A stretch of 64,000 nucleotides of DNA from Spongiactinospora sp. TRM90649. Lineage in GTDB: Bacteria; Actinomycetota; Actinomycetes; Streptosporangiales; Streptosporangiaceae. Location of the stretch: assembly GCF_029382225.1 (NCBI RefSeq), contig NZ_JARLTC010000015.1, forward strand, positions 62,001 through 126,000, given 5' to 3'. Numbering within the stretch: the stretch's first letter is position 1; every line of letters begins with the position of its first letter. Positions 6,832 to 21,212 of this stretch are shown piece by piece. The translations under genes and the position numbers were made by a program. Below the pieces are notes generated by a model. It was given only the letters and a program-made list of their open reading frames with translations, was not told where the DNA came from and made no database searches.

Positions 6832-8280
6832 TCAGGCGAGGCCGAGGCCCTGGGCGACGCCCTGGCCGAGGTCCTTGTGGATGTTGGTCCAGTATTCGAC
6901 TACGCGCTTCTTCGTGTCGGTGGTGACCTCCGGGGCGGAGGCGTGGCCGACGATGTTGCTCACGAGGTGGGCGCGGTCGGTGTCGGAGAGGACGTTCTCC
7001 CACAGGGCGCGGGGCTGGCCGTAGTCGTCGTCCTCCGCGTGCTTGGCGTAGGCACTGCGGACGATCTCGCCGGTCAGGTGGTAGTCCTCACCCGCGTACA
7101 GGGACGGGTCGGCGGCCGGGCCGTTGAGGGAGTTGGGCGCGTAGACGGGGTCGCCGCCGTTGGCGAAGCGCATCGCGCCGTCGCGGTTGTAGCTGTGCAC
7201 CGGGGACTTGGGCGCGTTCACCGGGAGCTGCTGGTAGTTCGCGCCGATCCGGTAGCGGTGGGTGTCGGGGTACGAGAACAGGCGGCCCTGGAGCATCTTG
7301 TCCGGGGACGCGCCGATGCCGGGCACCAGGTTGCTGGGCTCGAAACCGGACTGCTCGACCTCGGCGAAGTAGTTCTCCGGGTTGCGGTTCAGGGTGAACC
7401 GGCCGATCGTGATCTCGGGGTAGTCCGCGTGCGGCCACACCTTGGTCAGGTCGAACGGGTTGAACCGGTAGTCCGCCGCCGCCTCGAAGGGCATGATCTG
7501 CACGTTGACCGTCCAGGACGGGTGGTCGCCGCGGGCGATCGCGGTGTGCAGGTCGCGGATGTGGTAGTCGGGGTCCTGGACGACGAGGGCCTTGGCCTCG
7601 GCGTCGGTGAAGTTCTCGATGCCCTGCTCGGTCTTGAAGTGGTACTTCACCCAGAACTTCTCGCCGCCGGCGTTGTACCAGAGGAACGTGTGCGACCCGA
7701 AGCCGTGCATGTTCCGCCAGGTGCGCGGGGTGCCGCGGTCGGTCATCAGGAAGGTGACCTGGTGCGCCGACTCGGGCGAGAGGGTCCAGAAGTCCCACTG
7801 CATGTTGTTGTCGTGCAGGTGGTTGTCCGCGCGGCGCTTCTGGCTGTGGATGAAGTCCGAGAACTTCTGCGGGTCGCGGATGAAGAAGATCGGCGTGTTG
7901 TTGCCGACGATGTCGTAGTTGCCCTGGTCGGTATAGAACTTGATGGCGAAGCCGCGCGGGTCACGTGCGGTGTCGGCGCTGCCCAGCTCACCGGCGACCG
8001 TGGAGAAGCGCAGGAAGAGGTCGGTCTCCTTGCCCTTCTGGAACAGGCTCGCCTTGGTGTACTGGCTCACGTCCTCGGTGATCTGCAGCTTGCCGTAGGC
8101 GCCGCCGCCCTTGGCGTGCACGACACGCTCGGGGACCCGCTCCCGGTTGAAGTGGGCCATCTTCTGGATCAGGTAGTGGTCCTGCAGCAGAAGGGGGCCA
8201 TTCGGCCCGACGGAGAGCGAGTGCTCGTCGCTCGGGGCGGGAATACCCGAATCCGTCGTGGAGATGGGCCGGTTGCTCAT
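6832..8280 (-). CDS. katA: monofunctional heme catalase
   Basis: The 482-residue small-subunit clade catalase dismutates hydrogen peroxide in the cytoplasm. The catalytic His lies in RVVHAKGGGAYG (near residue 54), the distal Asn in DIVGNNTPIFF, and the proximal heme-binding Tyr in RLFSYPDTHRYRIG (near 339). Length is normal for the family. The gene starts 55 bp after the Fur-type regulator on the same strand, the furA-catalase arrangement seen in Streptomyces and other actinomycetes. Peroxide-dependent derepression is therefore likely. Confidence 0.95.
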   Translation of the reverse strand: MSNRPISTTDSGIPAPSDEHSLSVGPNGPLLLQDHYLIQKMAHFNRERVPERVVHAKGGGAYGKLQITEDVSQYTKASLFQKGKETDLFLRFSTVAGELGSADTARDPRGFAIKFYTDQGNYDIVGNNTPIFFIRDPQKFSDFIHSQKRRADNHLHDNNMQWDFWTLSPESAHQVTFLMTDRGTPRTWRNMHGFGSHTFLWYNAGGEKFWVKYHFKTEQGIENFTDAEAKALVVQDPDYHIRDLHTAIARGDHPSWTVNVQIMPFEAAADYRFNPFDLTKVWPHADYPEITIGRFTLNRNPENYFAEVEQSGFEPSNLVPGIGASPDKMLQGRLFSYPDTHRYRIGANYQQLPVNAPKSPVHSYNRDGAMRFANGGDPVYAPNSLNGPAADPSLYAGEDYHLTGEIVRSAYAKHAEDDDYGQPRALWENVLSDTDRAHLVSNIVGHASAPEVTTDTKKRVVEYWTNIHKDLGQGVAQGLGLA

Positions 8281-8335
8281 GGCACGTTCCTCCGGATCGT
8301 CTTTGATGGAGTACGGCTTACGCCAGGGACTCCGC

Positions 8336-8749
8336 TTATGTACCAGCGCGACAAGTAGGGCAAATGCCCCAAAAAGTGACGTCTGCTTCGTCGACCAGAT
8401 AGCCGGCGGCGTCCACGGGGTCTAGGCATGGCGCCTGTCCGACCACGCAATCGACGTCGGTCACCGTTCCGCACCTGCGGCATACGAGGTGGTGGTGGTT
8501 GTCGCCCACCCGTCCCTCGTATCGGGCGGGACTGCCCATGGGCTCGATCTTGCGAACCAGCCCGGCGCTGTGCAGCGCGGCCAACGAGTCATAGACGGCC
8601 TGAAGGGAGACCCGTCCGACGCGTTCGTGCACACGCTGGTGGATCGCGTCCACATCAAGGTGGTCGCCCTCGCGGACGGTCTGCATGATCGCCAGGCGGG
8701 CTGCGGTGACCCGCAGCCCCGCGTCACGCAGTCGGTCGGCATCGCCCAT
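8336..8749 (-). CDS. furA: Fur-family regulator (FurA/CatR-like)
   Basis: The protein has about 137 residues, with an N-terminal winged helix (LRDAGLRVTAARLAIMQ, then VSLQAVYDSLAALHSAGLV). The C-terminal dimerisation domain has HHHLVCRRC and CPTC, the two CxxC pairs of the structural zinc site. Starts at 8749 (ATG) or 8758 (GTG) are both possible. It is immediately upstream of the catalase gene. Actinobacterial members of this position are peroxide-sensing repressors of themselves and the catalase. A segment near 8766-8800 is a candidate operator, but I could not define its symmetry. Confidence 0.88.
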   Translation of the reverse strand: MGDADRLRDAGLRVTAARLAIMQTVREGDHLDVDAIHQRVHERVGRVSLQAVYDSLAALHSAGLVRKIEPMGSPARYEGRVGDNHHHLVCRRCGTVTDVDCVVGQAPCLDPVDAAGYLVDEADVTFWGICPTCRAGT

Positions 8750-8888
8750 GTCTGTCACCCTATGTCCTAAACCTGAATGCTTCAAGTCTTGGAGTCATCC
8801 CAGTCTAGGTATGTCCGGCTGGTGTGATTGAAGTCGCCCTGACTGATTAGTGCCGCATGTCGGTAAGAGGTGGCATGCTCGGTTAGCA

Positions 8889-10004
8889 ATGAAGAGGTAC
8901 CCCCTTCCCCCGTTCTCCCGCCGTCTCCCTGTCCTCGTCGCGGCCACGGCGTCCGCCCTGCTGGCGGTCGCGTGCTCGGCGGGCGGCACCGGGCCCGACG
9001 GCGCCGCTTCCAGCACGCCCGCGGACCCCACGCCGATGGCGAAGGAGAGCAAGAAGCCGGAGCGTCGGCCGTACACGATCTCCTTCGGCGGTGACGTCCA
9101 CTTCGAGGGAGTGCTGCGCGGCAGGCTCGACGCCAACGCCAAGACCGCGATGGGGCCGATCGCCTCGGTGCTGAAGCGGGCCGACCTGACGATGGTCAAC
9201 CTGGAGACGGCGATCACCACGGGCGGCAGCCGCGCCCCCGGCAAGCAGTACGCCTTCCGCGCGCCGCCCACCGCGTTCACCGCGCTCCGGGCCGCCGGCG
9301 TGGACGTCGCCTCGATGGCCAACAACCACGGCATGGACTTCATGCAGAGCGGCCTGACCGACTCGCTGGCGGCGGCCCGCAAGGCGCGCTTCCCGGTCGT
9401 CGGGATCGGCAAGGACGAGGCCGAGGCGTACAAGCCGTTCCGCAAGACCGTGAACGGCAATCGCGTGGCGATCATCGGCGCCACCCAGGTGCTCGACTCG
9501 GAGTTCATCCAGTCCTGGACGGCCACGCCCGACCAGGGCGGCCTGGCCTCGGCGAAGAACGAGCGGCGGCTGATCCAGGCCGTGCGGGCGGCGCGGAAGA
9601 ACTCCGACACGGTGATCGTGCACCTGCACTGGGGCACCGAGCTGGAGAAGTGCCCGAACCCGGCGCAGCGTTCGCTCGCCCCGAAGCTGGTGGCGGCCGG
9701 CGCCGACGTGGTCGTCGGCGGGCACGCGCACATCCTGCTCGGCTCCGGGTACCTCAAGAACGCCTACGTCAGCTACGGCATGGGCAACTTCGTCTTCTAC
9801 AACTCCGGTCCGGAGACCGGCAAGACGGGCGTGCTGACGCTGACCATCAACGGCCGCAAGGTGCTCAAGGACCAGTGGACCCCCGCCCGCATCAACGGCG
9901 GCGTTCCGGTGCCGCTCACGGGGGCCGCGCGCGGCCAGGCGGTGAGTGAGTGGCGGGGGCTGCGCTCCTGCACAGGGCTGACCGCGAAGCCGACCGGCCG
10001 CTGA
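8889..10004 (+). CDS. CapA-family lipoprotein (poly-gamma-glutamate synthesis-like)
   Basis: The 371-residue protein has a lipoprotein signal peptide (hydrophobic LVAATASALLAVAC; lipidated Cys about residue 29), then a CapA/PgsA metallophosphatase-like domain. Motifs seen are FGGDVHFEG, the NLETAIT block, MANNHGMDF, HLHWGTE and GGHAHILLG, the last two being typical metal ligands. Family members are linked to polyglutamate capsule synthesis or to cell-wall phosphatase-like functions. No PgsB/C genes are nearby, so the role here is unclear. The ATG at 8889 was chosen because it places the signal peptide at the N-terminus. Confidence 0.85.
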   Translation: MKRYPLPPFSRRLPVLVAATASALLAVACSAGGTGPDGAASSTPADPTPMAKESKKPERRPYTISFGGDVHFEGVLRGRLDANAKTAMGPIASVLKRADLTMVNLETAITTGGSRAPGKQYAFRAPPTAFTALRAAGVDVASMANNHGMDFMQSGLTDSLAAARKARFPVVGIGKDEAEAYKPFRKTVNGNRVAIIGATQVLDSEFIQSWTATPDQGGLASAKNERRLIQAVRAARKNSDTVIVHLHWGTELEKCPNPAQRSLAPKLVAAGADVVVGGHAHILLGSGYLKNAYVSYGMGNFVFYNSGPETGKTGVLTLTINGRKVLKDQWTPARINGGVPVPLTGAARGQAVSEWRGLRSCTGLTAKPTGR

Positions 10005-10136
10005 TCACCCGCTCTGCTGACATCGGCTGACATGCCGGGCGGACGGCGGTCGCCGTACCGGCTCGTCACGCCACTCAGCGTGAGCAAAACCTCGGTTAAC
10101 CTGAACGACCACGGGCCGGGCGGGCAAGATGGGAAC

Positions 10137-10796
10137 GTGTCCACCTTGCCCGTCGAAGAAGCCGACCTCGGCATGGAGCCCACCCCCCTGCGCCGCAGGC
10201 CCGCCCAGCGCCGCAGCGCCCGCCGCGTGGAGCGCATGCTCGACGCCTGCGCCGAACTGCTAGACGAGATCGGCTACGAGGCGCTGTCCACCACCCGCAT
10301 CGCCGAACGCGCCGGGGTCGCGATCGGTTCGATCTACCAGTTCTTCCCCGACAAGCGGGCCATCGCCCAAGCGGTGACCCGCCGCAACGTCGAACTGTTC
10401 GCCTCGCGCGTCGGCCGCCGGTTCCTCTCCGAGGAGTTCGGCGGCTGGTGGGACGCGGTCGACGCGATCATCGACGAGTACGTCGAGATGCACCGGGGGG
10501 TCACCGGGTTCCGGTCCCTGCACTTCGCCGACGTGATCGAGATGAACCTGCTCGACACCGTGGCCGACAGCAACACGGTGATCGCCGGTCGCCTGCGCGG
10601 CCTGCTGCTCGCCGAGTTCGGCCTGGCCGACAGCGAGGAGCTCGACCGCTCCATGCTGGTCGCGATCGAGGCCGGTGACGCGGTGCTCAAGCTGGCCTTC
10701 CGGCTCGACCCGCAGGGCGCCCCGCAGTACGTGGCCGAGGCGAAGTCGCTGGTCAGGGGATACCTGTCCAGCCACCTGCCGCCTCGGCGCGGGTGA
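10137..10796 (+). CDS. TetR-family transcriptional regulator
   Basis: The protein has 219 residues from the GTG at 10137. The N-terminal TetR helix-turn-helix is clear: ACAELLDEIGYEALSTTRI, AERAGVAIGSIYQFFPDK (about 37-75). The C-terminal ligand domain is generic. It is transcribed away from the CapA gene's 3' end. Its 3' end overlaps a minus-strand small membrane-protein gene by 44 bp. The regulated genes are not evident. Confidence 0.85.
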   Translation: MSTLPVEEADLGMEPTPLRRRPAQRRSARRVERMLDACAELLDEIGYEALSTTRIAERAGVAIGSIYQFFPDKRAIAQAVTRRNVELFASRVGRRFLSEEFGGWWDAVDAIIDEYVEMHRGVTGFRSLHFADVIEMNLLDTVADSNTVIAGRLRGLLLAEFGLADSEELDRSMLVAIEAGDAVLKLAFRLDPQGAPQYVAEAKSLVRGYLSSHLPPRRG

Positions 10797-11100
10797 GGCC
10801 GCCGCGCGGCGATCCCGGCGGGCCGGGCGAGGAGCCCGGCGACCCCGGCGGGTCGTCGCGGCGCGGCGCGGGCCGTCCGCGCGCCGACAGCCGGCACACC
10901 GGTGGCCTGCCCTGGCCGCGCAGGCCCTGCGCCCCCCGCAGGCTCTCCGTGCGCAGGCCTTGCTCCAGTGCGGCGAGGTCGCGCCGTGCCGCCTCCAGCG
11001 CCTCCAGCCTGCCGGTGAGATAACCGGCGGCGCCCGGCACGATCGCGGAGAGCAGCAGCGCGCACGACATCGCGAAGGCCGTCTGGTTCGACACGCTCAT
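10753..11100 (-). CDS. small membrane protein with coiled-coil segment
   Basis: The 115-residue protein starts at the ATG at 11100, preceded by GGGAGGT at ideal spacing. One N-terminal hydrophobic helix (about 8-28) is followed by an Ala/Glu/Leu-rich helix likely to form a coiled coil (EALEAARRDLAALEQGL). The tail is Pro/Arg/Gly-rich and looks disordered. I do not recognise the family. Its tail overlaps the TetR gene on the other strand. Confidence 0.5.
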   Translation of the reverse strand: MSVSNQTAFAMSCALLLSAIVPGAAGYLTGRLEALEAARRDLAALEQGLRTESLRGAQGLRGQGRPPVCRLSARGRPAPRRDDPPGSPGSSPGPPGSPRGGLTRAEAAGGWTGIP

Positions 11101-11271
11101 CGCGACCTCCCGGGACGTGGGCACTTGGTAGATGCCCGGGTGTCGCCTGTGACACGCGCAGCGTAGCGAATTATGTGCCGTCCGTTACCGAAGGGCGTCG
11201 GGCTCCGCCGGACCCGCGGAACAGCGGCTAATGTCCCGGCAAAACAGAGCGCCGGTCTGTAGTCTCTCGCT

Positions 11272-11802
11272 GTGGCGCATGTGACTCGTGAGCACCTTGA
11301 TCGGCTCCTGGAACAGGGGCTGCTGGCCGACGACCACGCCCCGCTGGCCAGGCGGCTCGACGACCTCGCGACGGGTTACGAGTCCGGCGACGTCTCCCGG
11401 GCGGCGATCCTCGTGCTGGCGGCGGAGGAATGGCGGCAGGCGGGCCAGCCCGCCAGGGCACTGGAGTGCTTCCAGCGCGCGGTGGAGGACGGCGGGGAGG
11501 TGAGCGTCGATCCCCGTGCCGGGATCGCCGACACGCTCTTCGAGCTCGACCGCCCCGCCGAGGCGCACGAGATGATCGCGGCCATCCGCGCAGAGGGCGA
11601 GGCGACCCCGGCGACGTGTCTCAACATCGCCGAGACGCTCACCGCGTACGGCGAGCTGCGCGCCGCCCACGAGTGGGCCACCGAGGGCGCGCTGGCCAGC
11701 CCCGACGGCACCGGCGAGCGCACCGCCCTGCTACGCGCCCGCTACCGGATCCGCGTCGACCTCGGCCTGCCGGAAGACGAACTCGACGCCCTGATCTCCT
11801 GA
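11272..11802 (+). CDS. TPR-like helical-repeat protein
   Basis: The 176-residue soluble protein starts at a GTG. It is almost all alpha-helical, with TPR-like periodicity (AAEEWRQAGQPARALECFQRAVEDG, split here as AAEEWRQAGQPARAL and ECFQRAVE). There is no catalytic motif, signal peptide or membrane segment. Such proteins are common, uncharacterised scaffolds in actinomycetes. It stands alone and converges on a secreted-protein gene. Confidence 0.7.
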   Translation: MAHVTREHLDRLLEQGLLADDHAPLARRLDDLATGYESGDVSRAAILVLAAEEWRQAGQPARALECFQRAVEDGGEVSVDPRAGIADTLFELDRPAEAHEMIAAIRAEGEATPATCLNIAETLTAYGELRAAHEWATEGALASPDGTGERTALLRARYRIRVDLGLPEDELDALIS

Positions 11803-11837
11803 CCGGGAACGCTCCCGGCCAGGAGAGAGCACACGAA

Positions 11838-11863
11838 GAGGGGGCCGCGGCGGCGACCCCCTC
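11838..11863. terminator. bidirectional hairpin between convergent genes
   Basis: GAGGGGG and CCCCCTC pair across a GC-rich 12-nt loop, between the TPR gene and the convergent secreted-protein gene. Confidence 0.5.
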
Positions 11864-11874
11864 CCCGGCCGGCG

Positions 11875-12612
11875 TCACTTGGCGCCGATCCCGCCCACCA
11901 GGCCGGCGACCGGCAGGCCGGTCACATCGAGCGGCAGCGGCAGCGTCCTGCCCGTGTCACCGTGCCCGTTACCGTGTCCGCTGCCGTGCCCGCTCTCGCG
12001 GTGCGGACGCCGCTCGCCACCGGACCCGGCGGTTTGCCCGACGACCCCGGTGAGCCCCGAGGCCGTCTGGACGACGTCCAGCGGCCCGCTCGTGCCGGGC
12101 AGGCCGGGCAGGCCCGACCCCACCGGCAGCTTCGGCAGCAGCGAGCCCCGCGCCGACGAGCCGGACGACCCGCCGTTGCCGGACCCCGTCACGGGCAGCC
12201 CGGCCGGCAGGTCCGGCAGCACCGGGAGGGTCGACGCCACGTTGCTCCGCGGACGCTCCGAGGACGGCAGGGGCAGCCCCGGCAGCCCGAGCCCGCCCAC
12301 GGCCGCGAGCGCGCCGCCCGGGTCGGCGATGCCGGTGGCCGGAGTGGCGGGCGCCAGCCCGGTCACCCCGGCGACCCGCTTGACGGCGTAGCGCGCGTAG
12401 GCGGGGTTGACCGAGCCGACGGTGTCCACGAGCGGAATGCCGGACCCGCGCTCGCAGGACGTCTTGACCCCGGTCACCGCGTCCACGGCGGGCAGCCGCG
12501 GCAGCGTGCCGCCGCACCGGGCGGCGACGGCGGGCACGATGGCCGCGCAGGTCAGCCCGGCCGCCAGCGTGGACACGGCCAGCACACACCGGAATCTTCG
12601 TGCGTTCGACAT
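11875..12612 (-). CDS. secreted low-complexity Gly/Pro/Leu-rich protein
   Basis: The 245-residue protein has a clear signal peptide (Arg-rich start, VLAVSTLAAGLTCAAIVPAVA, cleavage after AVA near residue 31). The mature part is repetitive, with LPGLP/LPVLPDLPAGLP-type stretches, Ser/Gly linkers and a His/Gly-rich segment (SGHGSGHGNGHGD) near the C-terminus. Two Cys lie near the mature N-terminus. No known domain is recognised. It may be cell-wall-associated or, through the His-rich stretch, bind metal; both are guesses. Confidence 0.65.
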   Translation of the reverse strand: MSNARRFRCVLAVSTLAAGLTCAAIVPAVAARCGGTLPRLPAVDAVTGVKTSCERGSGIPLVDTVGSVNPAYARYAVKRVAGVTGLAPATPATGIADPGGALAAVGGLGLPGLPLPSSERPRSNVASTLPVLPDLPAGLPVTGSGNGGSSGSSARGSLLPKLPVGSGLPGLPGTSGPLDVVQTASGLTGVVGQTAGSGGERRPHRESGHGSGHGNGHGDTGRTLPLPLDVTGLPVAGLVGGIGAK

Positions 12613-12743
12613 ACACGTCCCCCTGATCGTGTTCGGTCGACAACGATGGCCGAAGCTACCGAAGCGCCGGACGCGACCAGGGGGCCTTAGCCCAAAGGTG
12701 GGGAAGTGCTTACTGGAGGGCGGGGCTTACCGGGTGGCGGGGC

Positions 12744-15338
<2,595 letters not shown>

Positions 15339-15367
15339 ATGTAGATCCCCCTGGCAAAGCGTTCAGA

Positions 15368-15715
15368 TCACGCGGGTGGCAGCTCGTAGCGGATCAGCGC
15401 CCGGATCATGGACACTTCCGCCCGGAGGCGCTCCACCTCGGCGCGCATCCGGATGTTGTCGTTCTCCAGCTGCAGGATCCGCTTGATCCCCGCGAGGTTG
15501 ATGCCCTCCTCCTGGGAGAGCCGCTGGACCTCGCGGAGCATCAGGATGTCGCGCGTGGAGTACAGGCGGCCGCGCCCGGCCGTACGGCCGGGGCTGACGA
15601 GGCCCAGACGGTCGTACTGGCGCAGGGTCTGCGGGTGCAGCCCGGAGAGCTGGGCGGCCACCGAGATCACGTAGACCGGTGTCTCGTCGGACAGGTGGAA
15701 GAAGTCGCCATCCAT
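15368..15715 (-). CDS. hspR: HspR heat-shock repressor (MerR family)
   Basis: The 115-residue protein has an N-terminal MerR winged helix (VYVISVAAQLSGLHPQTLRQ then YDRLGLVSPGRTAGRGRLYS) and a C-terminal leucine-rich dimerisation coiled coil. HspR represses chaperone genes by binding HAIR operators and uses DnaK as co-repressor. The gene lies 4 bp after dnaJ and before clpB. Two HAIR sites around the dnaK promoter complete the feedback loop. Confidence 0.93.
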   Translation of the reverse strand: MDGDFFHLSDETPVYVISVAAQLSGLHPQTLRQYDRLGLVSPGRTAGRGRLYSTRDILMLREVQRLSQEEGINLAGIKRILQLENDNIRMRAEVERLRAEVSMIRALIRYELPPA

Positions 15716-15719
15716 CGGA

Positions 15720-16904
<1,185 letters not shown>

Positions 16905-16942
16905 CTAAGTCGTCCTTAGCGCTAGAGGGGGTGTCAGGTGGT

Positions 16943-17629
16943 TCAGTTGTCGTCGGGACCGGAGGCGTGCTTGCCCGCCCCCGGCTCGGCTGATGCCTCT
17001 GCCGGGCCGCCATCGGCCCCCGGCGTCTCCTCTGGCGTGCTGGACGGCTCCGCCGGTTCGGCCACGGCCACGCGGGCCGGACGGATCACGCGCTCGCCCA
17101 TGCGGTAACCGGGCTGCAGGATCTCGACGCAGGTCGGCTCGGTGACCTCGGGCGAGTAGCTGTGCATCAGCGCCTCGTGGATCATCGGGTCGAACGCGTC
17201 GCCCTTGACGCCGAAGGCCGACAGCCCGAGCTTGCCGAGCGCCGCCTCCAGCGACTCGGCGACCTTGGCGAAACCGCCGGTCAGCTCGCCGTGGTCGCGT
17301 GCCCTGCCGATGTCGTCGAGAACCGGAAGCAGCCCGGACACGACCGCCGCGGTGGCCTGCTCGCCGACCGCGACCCGGTCACGATCGACCCGCTTGCGGT
17401 AGTTGGCGTACTCCGCCTGGAGCCGCTGCAGGTCGCGCGTGCGCTCGGCCAGTTCGTCGGCGATGTCGCCGGCCGCGCCCGGAGCGGCGCCCGCGGCCCC
17501 GCCGTTCGGCGGAGCCTGCGTGGGCGCCTGCTCGGCGCCCGCCTCGCGGACCTTGCCCGTCTCCGGGTCGATCTTGCGGTTGTCGCGGATCACCGGCTCC
17601 TGGTCGGGCCCGTTCTCACGCGTGTTCAC
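16943..17629 (-). CDS. grpE: GrpE nucleotide exchange factor
   Basis: The protein has 228 residues from the GTG at 17629, which has GGGGAG at 6-nt spacing. An upstream GTG at 17659 overlapping the dnaK stop is possible but less likely. A disordered acidic N-terminus leads to the GrpE dimerisation helix (RTRDLQRLQAEYANYRKRVDRD, given in parts) and the beta domain with HEALMHSYSPEVTEPTCVEI-type signature (around 150-175). The C-terminal tail is Pro/Glu/Ala-rich. Confidence 0.93.
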   Translation of the reverse strand: MNTRENGPDQEPVIRDNRKIDPETGKVREAGAEQAPTQAPPNGGAAGAAPGAAGDIADELAERTRDLQRLQAEYANYRKRVDRDRVAVGEQATAAVVSGLLPVLDDIGRARDHGELTGGFAKVAESLEAALGKLGLSAFGVKGDAFDPMIHEALMHSYSPEVTEPTCVEILQPGYRMGERVIRPARVAVAEPAEPSSTPEETPGADGGPAEASAEPGAGKHASGPDDN

Positions 17630-17655
17630 TGATCGCTCCCCTCGCCACAGCGGCG

Positions 17656-19545
<1,890 letters not shown>

Positions 19546-19566
19546 GAGTACGTCCTTGTAGTCAAA

Positions 19567-19587
19567 GTTGAGTCTGTTTGACTCATA
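19567..19587. promoter_or_regulatory. HAIR operator (HspR site), promoter-proximal
   Basis: GTTGAGT-N7-ACTCATA matches the HAIR consensus CTTGAGT-N7-ACTCAAG with the exact spacing. It overlaps the downstream edge of the -10 region of the dnaK promoter. Confidence 0.85.
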
Positions 19588-19613
19588 TTGATGTTTGGTC
19601 GGGTCTTTGTCAA
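19585..19613 (-). promoter_or_regulatory. dnaK operon promoter
   Basis: On the minus strand a perfect -35 TTGACA (19608-19613) is 17 nt from CAATAT (19585-19590). Neighbouring registers of the -10 are possible. The start codon of dnaK lies about 40 nt further on. Confidence 0.7.
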
Positions 19614-19617
19614 CTGG

Positions 19618-19638
19618 CTTGAGCCTACCCGACTCAAC
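19618..19638. promoter_or_regulatory. HAIR operator (HspR site), upstream of the -35
   Basis: CTTGAGC-N7-ACTCAAC is a second close match to the HAIR consensus, 51 bp centre-to-centre from the first. The two sites bracket the promoter, which suggests cooperative repression. Confidence 0.88.
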
Positions 19639-19670
19639 TCATGTGCGCGCAGCGGCATTCCCGCCCCGGT

Positions 19671-20114
19671 CTACTTGGCGCCGTCCACCACCTTCCGCCC
19701 CTCCAGGGGCGTCTTCAGCTCGACGGTCGTCGTCTTCTGCACCGCGATCTCGATGCAGGCCACGTTCTGCTTGCCCTCTGCCGCGCCCTCGTAGATGGTC
19801 ACCTCGACCTCGGTGGCGGTCTCCTTGACGTCGACGCGGTCGAGGGTGTTGCACGGCTCGACGCCGGACCACCACACGAGCCGCAGGCGGTCGCCGTCCT
19901 CGGGGGTCGCGCTGATCCACGGGACCTCGCGGGGGTCCACCACATTCCCCTGGGGAACCACCGGCGAGGGCGAACCGGACGCGGACGGCGTGCCCTGGGC
20001 GCCCGGCGTGGTCGAGACGGGGGGCTGGTCGGTGACGCGTGCGCCCTGCTCGGCTCCGCAACCGAGGGCGAGCAACACGCATCCGGTCAGTAGTGTCGCC
20101 GTCATCATCCGCAT
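19671..20114 (-). CDS. putative lipoprotein
   Basis: The 147-residue protein starts at the ATG at 20114, which puts the signal peptide at the N-terminus. The lipobox is LALGC (Cys about 19). A Ser/Thr/Pro-rich linker leads to a beta-rich C-terminal domain with two Cys (EPCNTLD, VACIEI) that could form a disulfide. The family is not recognised. It is probably an extracytoplasmic protein of unknown role. Confidence 0.7.
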   Translation of the reverse strand: MRMMTATLLTGCVLLALGCGAEQGARVTDQPPVSTTPGAQGTPSASGSPSPVVPQGNVVDPREVPWISATPEDGDRLRLVWWSGVEPCNTLDRVDVKETATEVEVTIYEGAAEGKQNVACIEIAVQKTTTVELKTPLEGRKVVDGAK

Positions 20115-20232
20115 ATCCCTTTGACGAATTCCCATGACGTGCGGTTCAGGTCACGCCGCGCGCCCATCGTCGCCTTTACCCTGGATGGCGTCTCCCTCCA
20201 CTCTCGCCGTAACGAGATCGGAAGGTGACACC

Positions 20233-21153
20233 GTGCTGCGTCACGTCCTGCGGGCCCTCGCGGGCAGCGCGCGCGCCGAGAGCGCCGTCGCGTCCTTTCC
20301 ACCGGGCCGCGCCCTGGCCCGCCGCCACGTCGCGGGCGACACCGCGCGCGACGCCGTCCGCGTGGCGCGCGAACTCGACGACGACGGCTTCCGGGTCAGC
20401 CTGGCCCATCTCGGAGATGACGCCCCCGACGCCGCGAGCGCCGAGGAGGCGCTGCGCGGGCACCTGGACCTGCTCGACCTGCTCGCCGACGCCGACCTGG
20501 CCGACGGGGCCGACCTGCTGGTCCGGCTGTCGGAGCTGGGACTGCGGGTGTCGGAACGGCTCGCCGCCGGCAACGCGGCCCGCCTGTGCGCCGCCGCCTT
20601 CGAGGCGGGGGCGACCGTGACGCTCGACGCGGAGGAGCACTCCCTGATCGAGCCGAGCTATGCCGTGCTGGACGAACTGCGCGCGGAGTATCCGGGCACC
20701 GGCGCCACGGTCCAGGCGTATCTGCGCAGGTCGTTCGCCCAGTGCCGGTCGCTGGCGGGCGAGGGGTCGCGGGTGCGGCTGACCCGGGGCGGGTTCGAGG
20801 CGCCCGCGTCGGTGGCGTATCTCGGCTCCCACGAGATCGACAAGTCCTTCGTCCGGTGCCTGAAGGTGCTGATGGCGGCGCGGGGACGGCCGGTCGTGGC
20901 CACCCACCAGCGGTGCCTGATCGACATCGCGGCGGCGCTGGCCGTCCGCGACGAGCGCGCCCCCGGCGAGGTGGAGTACCAGATGCGGTACGGCGTGCGC
21001 CCCGCCGAGCAGCGCCGGATGGCCGGGCTGGGCGCGACGGTCCGCGTGCACGTGCCCTACGGCCCCGGCTGGTTCCCCTACCTGGCCGGACGCCTGGCCC
21101 AGCGCCCCGCCAAGGCGGCCGTCGCCGCCCGCTCGCTGGTCTCCGGCTCCTAG
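20233..21153 (+). CDS. proline dehydrogenase
   Basis: The protein has 306 residues from the GTG at 20233, which has GGAAGGTG upstream. It is a monofunctional PutA-type TIM-barrel flavoenzyme that oxidises proline to pyrroline-5-carboxylate. Recognisable blocks are TVTLDAEEHSLIEPSY, VQAYLRRSF and YQMRYGVRPAEQRR, with the paired Arg residues of the substrate site. It sits 59 bp before proC, which catalyses the opposing step. No P5C dehydrogenase is in the window. Confidence 0.88.
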   Translation: MLRHVLRALAGSARAESAVASFPPGRALARRHVAGDTARDAVRVARELDDDGFRVSLAHLGDDAPDAASAEEALRGHLDLLDLLADADLADGADLLVRLSELGLRVSERLAAGNAARLCAAAFEAGATVTLDAEEHSLIEPSYAVLDELRAEYPGTGATVQAYLRRSFAQCRSLAGEGSRVRLTRGGFEAPASVAYLGSHEIDKSFVRCLKVLMAARGRPVVATHQRCLIDIAAALAVRDERAPGEVEYQMRYGVRPAEQRRMAGLGATVRVHVPYGPGWFPYLAGRLAQRPAKAAVAARSLVSGS

Positions 21154-21212
21154 CGGCGGTCGGCTACCGGGCTGTCGATAGGCTGGCGAAACATCATTAC
21201 AGCGAGGTGCAC

